From Aeropyrum sp. (lineage in GTDB: Archaea > Thermoproteota > Thermoprotei_A > Sulfolobales > Acidilobaceae), in assembly GCA_015523465.1 (NCBI GenBank), contig WAKF01000077.1, forward strand, positions 1-64,000: a stretch of DNA of 64,000 bases, written 5' to 3'. The position numbers and the translations under genes are program-made. The notes beneath the pieces are model-generated. The model was not told the DNA's origin and did not search any database. It saw only the letters and a list, made by a program, of their open reading frames with translations. Positions 9,301 through 20,077 of this stretch are shown piece after piece. Every line of letters starts with the position of its first letter. Positions within the stretch are counted from its first letter, which is position 1.

Positions 9301-10128
9301 CTAGAATCCGGGCTGTCTCCTACTCCTACCTCCAAGCCAAGCCGCCACTCTCAATGATATGTATAGGGGTAGGGCTAAGATCAGCATGCCTAGCCCCGTC
9401 CCGTCAGGCGTCACTACAGCAGCGAGCACAAGTACTACAACGAATAGAAGCTTTCCTTTATCCCCTGACATGATGTCAGGACTCACGATCCCGTATCTAA
9501 CTAGCATGTATAGTAGTATGGGGCTTTCGTAGAGCAGTCCCAAGCCTACTACAGCTATCATGGTAGTCGTTATTATCCTATTTACGTCGGCGAAGGCTAC
9601 AAGCTTGTCACCGAACACTGCCGCTGAAGTGAGGAAAGCGAACTGGAAGCCCAGAGGGAGTACTACTTTAAGTGCTATAACTACACCCATAGCGAAAAAG
9701 ATTACAGAGGTTGCACCGAGAGCCTTGAGCATTAACCTTTCATGGGGGTATAGGGCTGGCTTTAGAAAAGCGTAGATCTCCCAGGCTATTACAGGGCTAG
9801 CTAGTATAAGGCCTAGTAGGAGGGACGACTTAACTAGCACTAGCAGGCCCGTGAAGGGGCTGCTCTGAATAAGAGAGACCTCGACAGTCACACCGAAAGC
9901 GCTAACCTTCTCGGGAACCACCTGGTCTAGAAGCCACCTAGTAAATGCGATGACGAAGGGCGTGTAGGGGTCTAGGCTAGCAGGCACTACGCTAGCCACC
10001 AGGGAAGCCGCTACAACGGCTATAGCAGCCTTTCTCATCCTCTCAAGGAGCTCTACAAGGTGATCCCAGAGGGGAGCCTCATATTCTTCAACGTACTCTT
10101 CAGCCCTAGCAGACCCCATCCCCCGCAC
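9301..10128 (-). CDS. tatC: Twin-arginine translocase subunit TatC
   Basis: LWDHLVELLERMRKAAI, multi-pass, YEIYAFLKPALYPHERLMLK-like motif. Confidence 0.93.
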   Translation of the reverse strand: MRGMGSARAEEYVEEYEAPLWDHLVELLERMRKAAIAVVAASLVASVVPASLDPYTPFVIAFTRWLLDQVVPEKVSAFGVTVEVSLIQSSPFTGLLVLVKSSLLLGLILASPVIAWEIYAFLKPALYPHERLMLKALGATSVIFFAMGVVIALKVVLPLGFQFAFLTSAAVFGDKLVAFADVNRIITTTMIAVVGLGLLYESPILLYMLVRYGIVSPDIMSGDKGKLLFVVVLVLAAVVTPDGTGLGMLILALPLYISLRVAAWLGGRSRRQPGF

Positions 10129-10341
10129 CCATATCCAGATTCCTTTCGAAACCTAACCCAGATACTATATCAAGTGTGAAACGGGTAATCCCTTTTCGCT
10201 CGGTGGTAATTAAAGCCGAGGCTTATGAGGGAGGGATTATGTGTGGGTTGACACTGGCTTGTTACTTTATAAAGAGTCTAGGAGTTGATATGAAGCCTTG
10301 GTTAATAGGCTACGTTGAATAGACTAGTTTTTAGAGGCTAA

Positions 10342-11184
10342 GTGCATTCTATATATGGGGTTAGGGGTAGAGGGCGCGTGCCTGTGGAGTTTATAGCTAT
10401 GCAGGTTGCTATACCCGCTGCAGTCGCACTACTTATTGTGTTGATACTCCTCTCAATGAGCATTAAGGTCGTTAAGGAGTATGAGAGGGCTGTAGTATTC
10501 AGGCTTGGCAGGCTCCTTGGAACTAAGGGCCCTGGGCTCTTCTTCATAATACCCTTTATAGACACGCTAGTGAAGGTAGACCTTAGGATAGTTACTGTTG
10601 ACATACCCGAGCAGCGTACTATAACGAGGGATAACGTTACCGTCGGAGTAGATGCTGTCGTCTACTACAAGGTATTCGACCCCGAGAAGGCTGTGACCAG
10701 GATCGAGAACTACCATTACGCCGTCGTCATGCTAGCTCAGACTACGCTGAGAGACATAATCGGCCAGGTAGACCTAGACGACCTGCTTACTAGGAGGGAC
10801 GAGATTAATAAGAGGCTTCAGGAAATTCTCGATGTGCTCACGGACCCCTGGGGCATTAAGATAACGGCTGTGACCATAAAGGAGGTTAAGCTCCCAGAGT
10901 CTATGCTCAGGGCTATGGCTAAGCAGGCAGAGGCCGAGAGGTGGAGGAGGGCTAGGGTTATCGAGGCCGAGGGTGAGAGGCAGGCTGCTAAGATAATGGC
11001 TGAGGCTGCAAGCTTCTACGAGCAGCACCCCGTAGCTCTGCGCCTCAGGGAGCTTCAGACCCTCATAGAGGTGGCTAAGGAGAAGAACCTTGTGGTAGTG
11101 ACCCCCGTGCAAATGGGCGACGCTAACCTAATGGGTATGATGGTAGGGATGCAGAGAGCAGGAGGGGTCGTTAGAGAGGAGTGA
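10342..11184 (+). CDS. SPFH/band 7 stomatin-like protein
   Basis: KEYERAVVFRLGRLLGTKGPGLFFIIPFIDT...; followed immediately by NfeD. True start may be downstream of 10342. Confidence 0.93.
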   Translation: MHSIYGVRGRGRVPVEFIAMQVAIPAAVALLIVLILLSMSIKVVKEYERAVVFRLGRLLGTKGPGLFFIIPFIDTLVKVDLRIVTVDIPEQRTITRDNVTVGVDAVVYYKVFDPEKAVTRIENYHYAVVMLAQTTLRDIIGQVDLDDLLTRRDEINKRLQEILDVLTDPWGIKITAVTIKEVKLPESMLRAMAKQAEAERWRRARVIEAEGERQAAKIMAEAASFYEQHPVALRLRELQTLIEVAKEKNLVVVTPVQMGDANLMGMMVGMQRAGGVVREE

Positions 11185-11201
11185 AGTGAGAGGATGAGAC
11201 T

Positions 11202-12653
11202 ATGGGTCTTAAGCGTACAACTCTTTTTCTGCTGGTAATCCTCGTTACAGCGGCTCTATACTCTATGGTATCGGTTGCTCAGGAAGACGCTGAAACCGCC
11301 ACGCAGGCCCAAAGGGAGGAGCCGGGGAAGCTTAATGTTGAGAGACTGATAGCAGAGTGTCGTAACGTAGCTTCCGAGGTTAGATATGGGCTAGTCGAAG
11401 GGGGCGGTTATGATAGGGTTGTAGGTCCTACCGTGATCGTCGTTAGAATTGAGGGTACCATAGGAGTGGCTATGAGAGACTACCTCCTAGACGCTATCAG
11501 ATACGCCGAGGAAAGAAACTCGCCCCTGATAGTAGAGCTTAACACTCCAGGCGGCCTGCTAGACCCCACCTTCGACATGGTCGTTGCTATCTCCGAGGCT
11601 AGGGTCCCGGTGATAGGCTACGTGGTGGATAAGTGGGCTGAGAGCGCTGGGACTATACTGTTGATGTCGACTCACGTAGCTGCTATGGAGCCCGGCACCA
11701 TAATAGGCTCTGTGCAACCCGTCATCTACGACCCGGCTAGCGGCTCCTACAGGCCCCAGCTTGAGCCTAAGATAATAAACCCTATAGTGAAGATGCTCTG
11801 CGAGCACGGAGCTACTCGGGGGAGGAACCCGGAGGCTCTGGTGCGCTTCGTCATATATAATGACAACTACACTGCCAGGGAGGCCCTGGAGAAGGGTGTC
11901 ATAGACCTCATAGCCGAGAGCAGGGAGGACCTTATAGCCCAGCTAAACGGCAAGATAGTGGCACTCCCCTCTGGAGGCAGGGTTAAGCTAGAGTTAAACG
12001 GCAGTATAGAAGAGTATTCTCCAAGCATCAGGATTAGGCTCCTCCACATCATATCAGACCCCATAGTCTCAGGGCTTCTACTAAGCCTCGGAGCCCTAGC
12101 GCTTCTCTTCAGCATCGCAAGCGGCAACTTCCCAGGGATAGCTGTAGGCGGGTTCCTACTCCTACTAGGCCTTCTAGGCTCGGGCTTTAACCCCAACATA
12201 ATAGCCCTCCTCCTACTACTTGGCGGGGCCGTGCTGGTATTCATAGAACTCTACACTCCAGGCTTCGGCCTTGTAGGGGGCACGGGCATCCTAATGCTAG
12301 TCTTGGGCCTAGCCTTAATGCCCATAAGGGGTGAGGGCCTAGCTGTTAGCGAAGAGTATGCAGATACCCTAGTGCTGCTAGTATACGCCATAGGCCTCTC
12401 GATAGGAGGGTTCACGGCCTTCAGCGTATATAAGGTTGTAAAGGCTAGGAGAGCACCGCCCAAGCTCTGGAAGCTCGAGGGCGCCGAGGGAGTGGCCCTA
12501 GACGATATACCGAAAGGAGGAGAAGGCTTCATAATACTCGAGGGAGAGTACTGGAAGGTAGTAGCAGTAGATGACGTAAAGAAAGGCGACAAGGTGGTAG
12601 TAATAGGCAAGGAAGGCCCCCTCCTAAAGGTTAAGAAGAAAGTGGAAGAGTAG
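11202..12653 (+). CDS. nfeD: NfeD-family membrane serine protease (ClpP-class)
   Basis: VELNTPGGLLDPTFDMV, KWAESAGTILLMSTHVAAMEPGTIIGS; C-terminal NfeD OB domain. Confidence 0.93.
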   Translation: MGLKRTTLFLLVILVTAALYSMVSVAQEDAETATQAQREEPGKLNVERLIAECRNVASEVRYGLVEGGGYDRVVGPTVIVVRIEGTIGVAMRDYLLDAIRYAEERNSPLIVELNTPGGLLDPTFDMVVAISEARVPVIGYVVDKWAESAGTILLMSTHVAAMEPGTIIGSVQPVIYDPASGSYRPQLEPKIINPIVKMLCEHGATRGRNPEALVRFVIYNDNYTAREALEKGVIDLIAESREDLIAQLNGKIVALPSGGRVKLELNGSIEEYSPSIRIRLLHIISDPIVSGLLLSLGALALLFSIASGNFPGIAVGGFLLLLGLLGSGFNPNIIALLLLLGGAVLVFIELYTPGFGLVGGTGILMLVLGLALMPIRGEGLAVSEEYADTLVLLVYAIGLSIGGFTAFSVYKVVKARRAPPKLWKLEGAEGVALDDIPKGGEGFIILEGEYWKVVAVDDVKKGDKVVVIGKEGPLLKVKKKVEE

Positions 12654-12721
12654 AAGACTTCTAACACGTTATAAATTCCACCCTACATTTTAATATAATT
12701 TTAGAGCATGAGGGTGTAAAC

Positions 12722-13654
12722 GTGGTGGGTAAAGGGTGTTCTTGTAAAGTAGCGCATCTAGTGCTCGTCGGTACCTCAACCCTAAGGAACTTTGCAGGCG
12801 CGCTCACCCGGTGCTTCGAGAGGGGGGACTGCTCAGCGTTGGGCCTATCCCCTATGGAGGCACGCGAGCTATACGAGGATGCTCGGGTTTGTCTCGAGGC
12901 TGCAGTTAAAGGGGGTGATAGCGAAGCCTGTAAGACTCTCATAACTTCAGGGAATCCTGTGTTCAAGGTGCTAGTAGACTTCATAGCTATCAATCCCCGG
13001 AGAGCGTCTGCAGAGTTAAATTCGATGTACAACGTCCTCGAGCGTGGATGTAGTGGCGTGGAGAAGGTAGTCTTGTACTCTACAGATACCCACGTAGGAG
13101 AGGCTTCAGCTAGGGCTGTGAAAAGCTATATCAAAAGCCGATGTGAGGGCTTAGAGGTAGAGGTGAAAAGGGTTGACGAGCTGGGAGTATCTCCGAGACT
13201 TCTGTGGAAGGGGCTTGCAAGGCTTGCTGTCGAGGTGAAGAGGACTGCGGAGGACCTACAGAGAAGGGGAGTTGCTGTTGCGTTAAACCTTACGGGCGGG
13301 TTCAAGCCCGAAGGGGGCTTCGCCCTCATAACCTCGTTCCCGTGGATCCACGCAGTCTACTACGTTCACGAGTCATTCCGCGAAGTGGTGGTTATTCCAG
13401 CTTTAACGGTCGAGGATGTAAAGCTTATTGTAGAGTCTGGAGCCTTAAGAGGTAATATTATCGATTTAGAAGGGGCTTCAAAGGCTATACCCAAGGCCTC
13501 AACAAGGCTATGCATGATAGCTAACGCAATAAAGAGCGTCGCACCAGAACTTGTAGAAGAGTGTGAATGCAGTTGCCTCACCGAGGATAAAAGGGGTGTA
13601 ATCAGGATTAGCCCTCACTTATCGGGGCTGCTCATAGATGTAGCTTCGGCTTGA
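12722..13654 (+). CDS. CARF-domain protein of the APE2256-like CRISPR-associated family (ring-nuclease/Crn1-like candidate)
   Basis: LVLVGTSTLRNFA, ASAELNSMYNVL, VVLYSTDTHVGEASARAV, VALNLTGGFKPEGGFALI, YYVHESFREVVVIPAL: the recalled motif set of this family. Confidence 0.8.
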   Translation: MVGKGCSCKVAHLVLVGTSTLRNFAGALTRCFERGDCSALGLSPMEARELYEDARVCLEAAVKGGDSEACKTLITSGNPVFKVLVDFIAINPRRASAELNSMYNVLERGCSGVEKVVLYSTDTHVGEASARAVKSYIKSRCEGLEVEVKRVDELGVSPRLLWKGLARLAVEVKRTAEDLQRRGVAVALNLTGGFKPEGGFALITSFPWIHAVYYVHESFREVVVIPALTVEDVKLIVESGALRGNIIDLEGASKAIPKASTRLCMIANAIKSVAPELVEECECSCLTEDKRGVIRISPHLSGLLIDVASA

Positions 13655-13737
13655 CACGTAATGTAATTGCGTTTTACCTTATAACGCTTAAATATGAATT
13701 CGGCTGTAGTTTAGCATTCGAGTTTGGTGGGATTTTG

Positions 13738-13938
13738 GTGGGTGAGAGGAAGAGCCTGGTAGTTACAGCAGCATTTATACTGCTCTACGCCGCCCTCTAC
13801 CTCTACTATATATTCCCGAGCGTCAACTCGCCTGACCCGGTATTTTTAGGGTTAAGTAAGGCGTTGACGTACTCGCTATTCATTTGGGTGCTTCTCATGG
13901 CTGTCATAGTCGCCGCCTACATCTACGTGTGGAGGTGA
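13738..13938 (+). CDS. Small membrane protein (DUF3311-like) accompanying the SSS transporter
   Basis: Within ORF 13651-13938; likely start GTG/TTG near 13738; two TM segments, directly upstream of the symporter. Confidence 0.65.
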   Translation: MGERKSLVVTAAFILLYAALYLYYIFPSVNSPDPVFLGLSKALTYSLFIWVLLMAVIVAAYIYVWR

Positions 13939-13946
13939 AGGGTGCT

Positions 13947-15482
13947 ATGGCTAATCCTACTATCGTTACTGCTATAGTGTTTATCTATGTTCTGGGTATG
14001 CTAGCCATCGGTTATATAGCATGGAAGAGGTTTAGAGGGACTATAGAGGACTTCTATCTAGCCAGTAGGACTGTGGGGGGCCTTGTCCTCTTCCTCACTC
14101 TCGCGGCCACGTATCATAGCGCCTTTGCATTCCTCACAAGTGTAGCGGTATTTTCATCCTCTGGAGTCTCGTTCTGGATAGCCAGCATGGCTTGGACTAC
14201 GCTTGCCGCAGTAGGCGGCTATGTCCTGGGGAAGAGGTTTTTCCTTCTAGGCAAGGCTAGGGGTTTCATAACCCCTGCAGACCTGCTAGCAGACTTCTAC
14301 AATAGCGAGGCTATAAGGGTAGTAACAGCTCTCCTTCAAGCGCTATTCGTGATAGGCTACATTGTAGTGCAAGCTATAGGCTTGGGGATTATATTGAGCA
14401 TTGCCTCGGGGGGAGCTATAAGCTATGAGCTAGCGAGCCTTATATTCGTCGCTATAACGGCTTTCTACCTAGTCCTGGGAGGCAACAGGGCTGCATTTTG
14501 GACTGACGCTCTCCAAGGCGTCTTGATGTACGTGGGGATATGGATAGTAGGGTTTTTCGTCCTATTCAAGTTCTTCGGGGGCCCCACAGGCCTCTTCGAC
14601 TCGGTACGGGAGGTCAACCCTGACTTACTGAAGCTTAACTGGGGGCCGGGGCTTTTCACTAGCTTTATACTAGCCTTCAGCTTCGGCATCATACTACTAC
14701 CTCACCTATGGCTTCGCTACTACAGCGCCATCGACGTGAGAGCCATTAAAATCGGGAGCGTCGGGATGGCACTCTACATCAGCAGCTACTACATACCAGC
14801 AATGATAGTAGGCCTCGCCGCTGCTGTATTCAACGTTACAGGCCTCTCCCTAGGCGGTGAGAAAGTTTTAGAGCCAGGCTTCATAAAGAGCCTATCGGAC
14901 GCCTATGGTAGCCGCGATGCGGTCATGGCTTACATGATCTACACGCTCACCCCCTCGATACTAGCTGGTATCCTGCTGGCGGGGGCTGCCTCAGCGGCTA
15001 TGTCAACCCTTGATAGCCTTCTAGCGGCTACAGCAATGGTCCTCACCCGCGACGTATACCAGAGGTACATTTCTCCGAGAGCTAACGAGTCACAGCTAGT
15101 AATAGTATCTAGGCTCCTAGTAGCGGCGTGGGCCGTCATAGGCTATATACTAGCTATTACCAAGCCGGGCTTGATATTCGATATTGTCGCTATAGCCGCT
15201 AGCGGGGGCCTCCAATTCCTAGTGCCAGCAGCCCAAGCGGTATTCCCCCGAAAAGTCTACGTAACCGGTACTGGAGCTCTGGCAGGAATAATAGTGGGTA
15301 CAATAGTAACAATACTCCTAACCAACAGGTTCCCCTTTGCAGAAGCCCTAGGGCTACCAGCACTACACCCAGCACAAGCGGGGGTAATCGGCCTGGTATT
15401 CAACGCTATCGTAGCTGTAATAGTGTCTCGGCTTATGCCGAAGCCTGTTAAGAGTGAGGAGTACTCGAAGATAGTAGGGTGA
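13947..15482 (+). CDS. Sodium:solute symporter (SSS family)
   Basis: In ORF 13884-15482; ATG at 13947; DFYLASRTVGG, AATYHSAFAFLTS, AGAASAAMSTLDSLLAATAMVLTRDVY. Confidence 0.93.
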   Translation: MANPTIVTAIVFIYVLGMLAIGYIAWKRFRGTIEDFYLASRTVGGLVLFLTLAATYHSAFAFLTSVAVFSSSGVSFWIASMAWTTLAAVGGYVLGKRFFLLGKARGFITPADLLADFYNSEAIRVVTALLQALFVIGYIVVQAIGLGIILSIASGGAISYELASLIFVAITAFYLVLGGNRAAFWTDALQGVLMYVGIWIVGFFVLFKFFGGPTGLFDSVREVNPDLLKLNWGPGLFTSFILAFSFGIILLPHLWLRYYSAIDVRAIKIGSVGMALYISSYYIPAMIVGLAAAVFNVTGLSLGGEKVLEPGFIKSLSDAYGSRDAVMAYMIYTLTPSILAGILLAGAASAAMSTLDSLLAATAMVLTRDVYQRYISPRANESQLVIVSRLLVAAWAVIGYILAITKPGLIFDIVAIAASGGLQFLVPAAQAVFPRKVYVTGTGALAGIIVGTIVTILLTNRFPFAEALGLPALHPAQAGVIGLVFNAIVAVIVSRLMPKPVKSEEYSKIVG

Positions 15483-15487
15483 AGCCT

Positions 15488-17194
15488 CTAATAACCTCTC
15501 CTTTCATCTAACCTATTTTTCTGGGAAGGCTTGTAGCCATAGTACTTTGAAGCTTGTTCTAGAGTTACCCTACCCTCCCGTAGGTCCTTCTCCACGAGGC
15601 TTTTAGGCCTTAGCCGGGGATCTCCCCAGCCGCCTCCCCCAGCCGTCTTGATTACTATCATGTCTCCGCTGTTTAATGACACTGTAGCCTTGCTAGGAAG
15701 CTTCTCCACCCTTCCATCACCCCTAACCACGAGGTACTCAGCAGGCTCCCCTGGAAGACCTCCTTGGAGACCCCAAGGCCTGAGCTTGACCCTCTCGCCC
15801 GTGATAGTGACCCTCACGTTATCCTCTAGCACAGCAAACGCCCTGATAACGCCCAGACCCCCCCTATACCTCCCAGGACCTCCACTACCATCCCTCAGCT
15901 TATACTGTATGAATAGTACTGGGTAGCTAGACTCAAGCACCTCTATAGGGGTATTCATGGTGTTTGTCATGTTAGTGTGCACGCCATCAACCCCGTCGCA
16001 GCACGGGCGCCCACCGCTGCCACAGGCTATAGTCTCATAGAAAGCCCAGCCCCTGCCACCTACAGCCACGTTATTCATGCTACCACATGACGCCGCTGGC
16101 ACCTTGGAGGGGAGTAGTTGAGCTAGGGCTTTGTACACTGCATCAACAATCCTCTGGCTAGTCTCCACGTTACCTGCAGAAACCGGAGCCGGCCTGACAG
16201 GATTTACTAGTGTACCCTTCGGAGCCCTTATCTCGATAACCCTCTCAAACCCCCCGTTCATGGGCATCTCGGGGTCTAGTATCGACTTGAGGGCGAATAA
16301 GGTTGCAGCTACTGTTACGCCAAACACAGCGTTTATGGGAGCATCCACCTGAGGACTAGTGCCCTCAAAGTCCACCTTGACGGAATCCCTCCTAAAAGAC
16401 ACCCTAGCCCTAATCCTGACAAGCCCATCTCCCAGCTCTAGGTAGTCCTCGCCGGTAGCGGAGCCCTCTATCCCCAGCTCCCTCACGGTATTCCTAGTAT
16501 AGGCTTCCACGTAGTCTAAGGCCCATGACCACGTATCTAAGAGGGTACTCACACCATACTTCTCAGCAAGCTTCCTAACCGCTACTTCCCCCACGTTGAG
16601 AGAGGCTAGCTGGGCTTTGAGATCACCTGAAACATATCTGGGGGTCCTCACGTTTGCCTGGAGAAGCCTTATCACGTCCCTTCTAAGCCGGCCCCTTTCA
16701 ACTAGCTTGGTGGGCGGGATAACGATCCCTTCTTGCACAAGTTCTACAACATTGCCTCCAATGCTACCTGGTACTTGCCCTCCAACGTCAACATGGTGGG
16801 CTTTATTAGCTACAAACGCTATTAGCCTGCCGAGGTAGTAGACGGGCTTTATCAACATAATGTCGTTGAGGTGGGTGCCGGCTATGTAGGGGTCGTTAAC
16901 TATTACAACGTCGCCTTCCTCCATACTCAATCCAAGCCTTTCCGCCTCCCTCATGACATTCTTAAGGCCTACAGCCATGCTACCCAGGTGTACCGGGATA
17001 TGCTCAGCCTGCGCGACAAGCTCCCCATCGGGGGTTAGGATCGCACAGCTAAAGTCTAGCCTATCCCTAATATTAGGGCTGTATGAGGTTCTCTTCAACA
17101 CAACACCCATTTCTTCTGCAGCAAAGATGGCGGCGTGGAGTATGACGTCCCTAATGCCGCCCTCAGACCTTAACCCTGATCTCTCCATAATCAC
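15488..17194 (-). CDS. hyuB: Hydantoinase B / 5-oxoprolinase-type subunit
   Basis: [45 protein letters not shown]-like N-terminus, [19 protein letters not shown]. Confidence 0.93.
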   Translation of the reverse strand: [568 protein letters not shown]

Positions 17195-19202
17195 CCACGC
17201 TCCCTTTAGACCCCGGGGGGAGGTAGAGGGTTGAGTCCTTAAAGACCACTAGCGCAGGGCCTTCAACAGAGTCCCCAGGACCGAGAGCCTCAGCTTTATA
17301 CAGTGTAGCATCAACCCACTCTCCCGAAAGGTATATCCTAATGGAGCGTGTAGGACCTCCTCCGCCCCCACTACCTTTCTTTTTGAGGAGGGAAAGAGGC
17401 TTCTCAGTAACTCCTATAGCCTCTACCCTAGCGGCTGCAATTTCCACGGGATCCTCGGGACTGTAGAAGCCATATCTGCTTTCGAAGAGGGTTTCGAATA
17501 AGCTCCTAGCTTCCCCGAGCCCTCTATAAGGAATCTCGATCGATTCTAGCTGCCCCTTATACCTCATTTCAAGGCTTCTTGCCAAGACAACCCTATCCTT
17601 TTCGACACCCATAGAGTCCATAGCCTCCAAGGCCTCAGCCTCTAGGCCCGCGAACACCTCGTCTAGATACTCTTCCGATACCTCATCCAACTCCATGTTT
17701 ATGGGGGCTACTAGAATCTTCTTGTAGTCGCTGAGCAATAGGCCTAGAGCGGAGAAAACCCCTGGATATGGAGGCACTATGACTTCTCTCACACCGACCT
17801 CCCTCGCTATATCGACAGCGTGTAGGGGGCCTGCACCGCCGAAGGCCACCATAGACATCTCTGAGGGGTCAAGCCCTCTCTCTACAGTGACGAGCCTTAC
17901 AGCCCTAGCCATGACTGTATTGGCAAGGTCTACTACGGCCTGCGCTGCCTCGAAGGGGGATGTGAAGCCGGCCTTCCTCGCAAGGGACTCTAGGGCCTTG
18001 ATAGCTAGCTCCCTAGAGATCTTTACAAGACCGCCTGCAAGCTCCTCAGGCAGCCTACCTAGGACTGCGTTGGCATCGGTTATAGTAGGCTCGCTCCCGC
18101 CCCTACCATAGCAGGCGGGGCCGGGATCTGCTCCGGCGCTAAGAGGACCTATCCTTAAGGCACCGCCCCTATCCACCCAGGCGATAGTCCCGCCGCCAGC
18201 ACTAACCTCAGCCAGGTCTATGAAAGGGTACCTCACAGGGTACCCGCTACCCCTAACAAGCCTCCCCATGTGAACCTTACCCCCGACCTCGTAGACCTCG
18301 GTATAGTATGGTCTCCCGTTAACCACGCTACCAGCCTTGGCAGTCGTACCTCCCATGTCGAAGGATACGACGTTTTCAACACCTAGGAGGCGGGAGTAGG
18401 TTGCAGAGGCTACTACCCCAGCGGCAGGCCCGCTCTCAATGAAGGCTGCTGGCACCCTCAACGCTTCTTCAGGGGTAGCTAAGCCTCCATCACTCTTCAT
18501 GACTAGTAGCTTACCGTGGAAACCCCTAGACTCCAGCGACCTCCTAAGAGCCTCTATATACTGTGATAGGAGGGGCTTGAGGACTGCGTTTACCACAGTA
18601 GTGCTAGTCCTCTCGTACTCTCCAGGCCTGGGATCAACATCGCTACTCAAAACTACCTGAGCCTGAGGACACTCATCTCGAATAGCCTCGGCAACCATTA
18701 TTTCATGCCGGGGATTAGCATAGCTGTGTAAGAGCGATACGGCGAATACCACGTTATCTCCACACTCCCTCCCAGCAACAGTTCTAACGTACCTTATGTC
18801 GAGGGCCTCGACCTCTTCACCCCTATAGTTGAGCCTCCCAGGTACTCCATACCTCAAGGTCCTCGGCACTAGAGGCTCAGGCTTATTAAAGTAGGGGTCG
18901 TATAGGCTAGGCCTATTCTGCCTCCCAATCTCTATCACATCCTCGAATCCCTGGTTAGTAAGGAGGACGACTTTAGGCTTCTCCAAATGAACTTGACCGA
19001 AGAGTAGGTTTGTGCCTAGCGTAGTGGCTGTAACAAGCTCCCTTAGCTGCCGTAAATCGGCGTTGACATTATCGAGCGCCTCCACTACACTCTTCCAAGG
19101 CTCCCTAGGCCTTGTTAGGACCTTAGAGATCCTAATCCCACCTCTATCAACATAGACTACGTCTGTGAACGTACCTCCAACGTCAACTCCAGCCCGAGGC
19201 AA
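17163..19202 (-). CDS. hyuA: Hydantoinase A / 5-oxoprolinase-type subunit
   Basis: [42 protein letters not shown]. Start appears to be TTG at 19202. Confidence 0.93.
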
Positions 19203-19290
19203 AACCCTGCTAACCCCGGGTTAAAATCCGTAGAACATTCTCTCTAATCAGCCTTTCCATAGCCCCCCAAAGGCCTTAAGCTCTATCCTG

Positions 19291-20022
19291 CTACCTCAGC
19301 TTCTTCTCGAGGAACAGCCTCATCCTCTCCTTAGCCTCACCCCCGAGGACAAGACTCTCTAGCGACCTGAGTAGCGTGAGGGCTTCCCCCACCCCCTGAA
19401 GGCTAGCAGCTTTAATTATACTCAGCGCCTGCTGCGGCACCCTCGAAAGCTCCCGAGCAACGTCCAAAGCTCGAGGAAGGGGATCGCCGTCAACCACCTC
19501 ATCCACTATACCCAGAGCCATAGCCTCCTCGGCGCTGAATAGCCTCCCGCTCAACGCTAGAGTCCTAGCCCTCTTACCTCCAAGCTGTAATAGGCCTACC
19601 GTGAGCAGCAGGGGCGGGACTAAGCCTATCCTAGACTCGGGGAAGCCTATCAAGGCGCCCTTATAGGCTACAACATAGTCCATAAGCAGTAGGACCTCGG
19701 CCCCGCCACCTACAGCCACTCCATTGACAGCAGCTACGACAGGCCTCCGGCAGGCGGCGAGAGCAGTAACAGCTTTCTCTAGAGAGTGGAAGAACCTTGA
19801 AGCCTCGATAGGGTCCTGTAGCCCGTGCATCTCACCTATGTCATCGCCCGAGCTGAAAGCCCTCCCAGCACCAGTAACGACTATTGCGGAAGCGCTCCTA
19901 CACGCTTTATTGAGGGCTTCAGCTAGGCTAAGCCACATGCCCGATGTCATGGCATTAAGCTTTTCAGGCCTGCTAAGCCGTAAGAGTGTGAGTCCGTCAA
20001 GCTCTTCATAGGCTACGCTCAA
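19291..20022 (-). CDS. Enoyl-CoA hydratase/isomerase family
   Basis: VVTGAGRAFSSGDDIGEM, VAAVNGVAVGGGAEVLLLMDYV. Confidence 0.9.
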   Translation of the reverse strand: MSVAYEELDGLTLLRLSRPEKLNAMTSGMWLSLAEALNKACRSASAIVVTGAGRAFSSGDDIGEMHGLQDPIEASRFFHSLEKAVTALAACRRPVVAAVNGVAVGGGAEVLLLMDYVVAYKGALIGFPESRIGLVPPLLLTVGLLQLGGKRARTLALSGRLFSAEEAMALGIVDEVVDGDPLPRALDVARELSRVPQQALSIIKAASLQGVGEALTLLRSLESLVLGGEAKERMRLFLEKKLR

Positions 20023-20077
20023 AGCTACCAGCCGGTTAGTGGGGGTGGAGAAGAGGGGATTTCTAGGGGTGAGGGGG

